Below the pieces are notes generated by a model. That model was not told where the DNA came from, ran no database searches, and worked only from the letters and a program-made list of their open reading frames with translations. The position numbers and the translations under genes were made by a program. Below, in pieces: positions 63,021 to 64,000 of a DNA stretch of 64,000 nt (the stretch's first letter is position 1; each line of letters starts with the position of its first letter). The stretch is from Methylovulum psychrotolerans (GTDB lineage: Bacteria > Pseudomonadota > Gammaproteobacteria > Methylococcales > Methylomonadaceae), in assembly GCF_002923755.1 (NCBI RefSeq), contig NZ_PGFZ01000007.1, positions 184,246 to 248,245 on the forward strand, in the 5' to 3' direction.

Positions 63021-64000
63021 CTAGTAGTAGCGGTCTTTAATGGCTTGGGCGAGTTGGTGTACGGCCATGGCGTATTTGTTGCTGTTGTTGTAGCGCTTGA
63101 TCACCTTGAAGTTTTTCTGGATAAACCAATATTCGCTGCCTTCGTAGGTGCTCAGCTCAATGACTGCCGGGTCAGTGGAGGGGCTGGTCTGGTAGGTGAC
63201 GGGTTGGTTAAGTTGCCAACCGTTTTTGGAGAAATAGTGGGCGACACTGCCTATCGCGTCTTCGGGATGCCAAATGTCGCGGCGGCCATCGCTGTTAAAG
63301 TCCACCGCCAAATGCCGGAAGCTGCTGGGCATGAATTGCCCCAACCCCATTGCCCCCGCCCAAGAACCGACGGGTTGGCGCGGCTCATAACCTTCTTCGC
63401 GGGTCATCAACAGATAGTGCTCCAGTTCCGACGTAAAATACTTCGATCGCCTTTCGGTATAAAAGCTTAGGGTGGCGAGGGCATCAAAAATGCGGGTTTT
63501 GCCGACATTTTTGCCGAAGTAGGTTTCTACGCCAATAATGGCGACAATGTATTCGGGGTCAACGTGGTACTGGAGGCTGGCCCGCTCGACGGCATCGGCA
63601 TGGCTGCGCCAAAATTCCACGCCATTGCTGATGTGGGCTTCGGTCAAAAATTTATTGCGGTAACGCGTCCAACTGCCCAAATGCGGTTTGGTGGGCGTGG
63701 TAGGTGCGGCGACCGGGCTTTCCAGTTTGATCACCGAATCCAGACGCTGGGCTTGCGAAAACAGGCCGTTAAGGTAGTTTTGCGAAAAACCATGCTTTCT
63801 GACCATAAAATTGATAAAGTTTTGCACCGAATAGAGGCCGGCATAATCGCCGGTGATCCCCATAGCGGAATAGTCGCCCCCGTTCATATCAGCTTCGGAC
63901 GGGCTGTTGTAGTTTTCTAGCTTTTGTGGTCGGGCTTCGGGTATGGGGGTGATGGCGATAGTTTTGGGGGTAGGATTGGTCGGTTGCAGCGGTTCGCTGG
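63021..64000 (-). CDS. mltB: MltB-type lytic murein transglycosylase, 5' end cut by the window
   Basis: Cleaves peptidoglycan glycan strands to 1,6-anhydromuropeptides in the periplasm. The frame is open to the window edge, so the true start lies outside; the ATG at 63887 is internal. The visible 326 residues begin with a Pro/Thr-rich linker (PTNPTPKTIAITPIPEARP), unusual for MltB, and continue with GDYSAMGITGDYAGLYSVQNFINFMVRKHGF, the catalytic block VAIIGVETYFGKN (catalytic Glu), SWAGAMGLGQFMPSSFRHLAVDF and the late KNFKVIKRYNNSNKYAMAVHQLAQAI. Confidence 0.92.
   Translation of the reverse strand, partial: SEPLQPTNPTPKTIAITPIPEARPQKLENYNSPSEADMNGGDYSAMGITGDYAGLYSVQNFINFMVRKHGFSQNYLNGLFSQAQRLDSVIKLESPVAAPTTPTKPHLGSWTRYRNKFLTEAHISNGVEFWRSHADAVERASLQYHVDPEYIVAIIGVETYFGKNVGKTRIFDALATLSFYTERRSKYFTSELEHYLLMTREEGYEPRQPVGSWAGAMGLGQFMPSSFRHLAVDFNSDGRRDIWHPEDAIGSVAHYFSKNGWQLNQPVTYQTSPSTDPAVIELSTYEGSEYWFIQKNFKVIKRYNNSNKYAMAVHQLAQAIKDRYY

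Overview
The window reads as chromosomal DNA of a gammaproteobacterium. The marker genes agree on this: csrA next to tRNA-Ser(GCT) and tRNA-Arg(ACG), ffs-dnaX-ybaB-recR, a complete nqrABCDEF operon, acnB, tex, recN, nadK, xthA and sbcB. Two other features are compatible with a methanotroph-like (Methylococcales) host, but this is only inference because no methane-oxidation gene is present: a membrane-anchored multicopper oxidase with a cupredoxin partner, and a TIGR04073-type exosortase-associated protein. Both window ends cut genes: a D-Ala-D-Ala carboxypeptidase at the left and an MltB-type lytic transglycosylase at the right.

Region by region. 1-10.4 kb holds envelope genes (carboxypeptidase, GH17-like glucanase, Spy/CpxP-like protein), a PstI/BsuBI-type restriction-modification pair, an HxlR regulator divergent from a glutathione S-transferase with two palindromic operators between them, and sbcC without sbcD. 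10.4-18.3 kb is a six-gene minus-strand operon: secreted DUF4384 protein, glycine-zipper lipoprotein, caspase-fold lipoprotein, multispanning membrane protein, very large tubulin-like GTPase, and zinc-ribbon/TPR membrane protein. I consider this the most interesting system in the window. 18.9-25 kb holds two unrecognised genes, a secreted phosphoesterase behind a Pho-box-like promoter, an ABC-2 exporter and an IS3-type transposase remnant.

25.2-34.1 kb is an accretion zone at the 3' end of tRNA-Asn(GTT). It has an intact PIN toxin-antitoxin pair, about 250-bp direct repeats around a broken VapBC pair, and a 6.9-kb integrative element bounded by 53-bp perfect att repeats. The element carries a tyrosine integrase, two small DNA-binding proteins, a primase-polymerase/helicase and an origin-like repeat region.

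34.2-51 kb is mostly housekeeping (three tRNAs, csrA, tex, acnB, aguA, recN, nadK, xthA, rpmE). Between these lie a DUF5710-HNH protein, a Uma2 nuclease, a frameshifted HigB with its HigA, and the copper oxidase pair. 51-64 kb holds SRP RNA, dnaX-ybaB-recR-hinT, the Na+-NQR operon, a DUF2845 protein, a multi-hairpin repeat, nqrM overlapping sbcB, and mltB.

Genes that appear to work together: the nqr operon with the detached maturation gene nqrM; the restriction enzyme with its methylase (by eye I found no CTGCAG anywhere in the window); the tubulin/caspase operon; and integrase, replication genes and att sites of the tRNA-Asn element.
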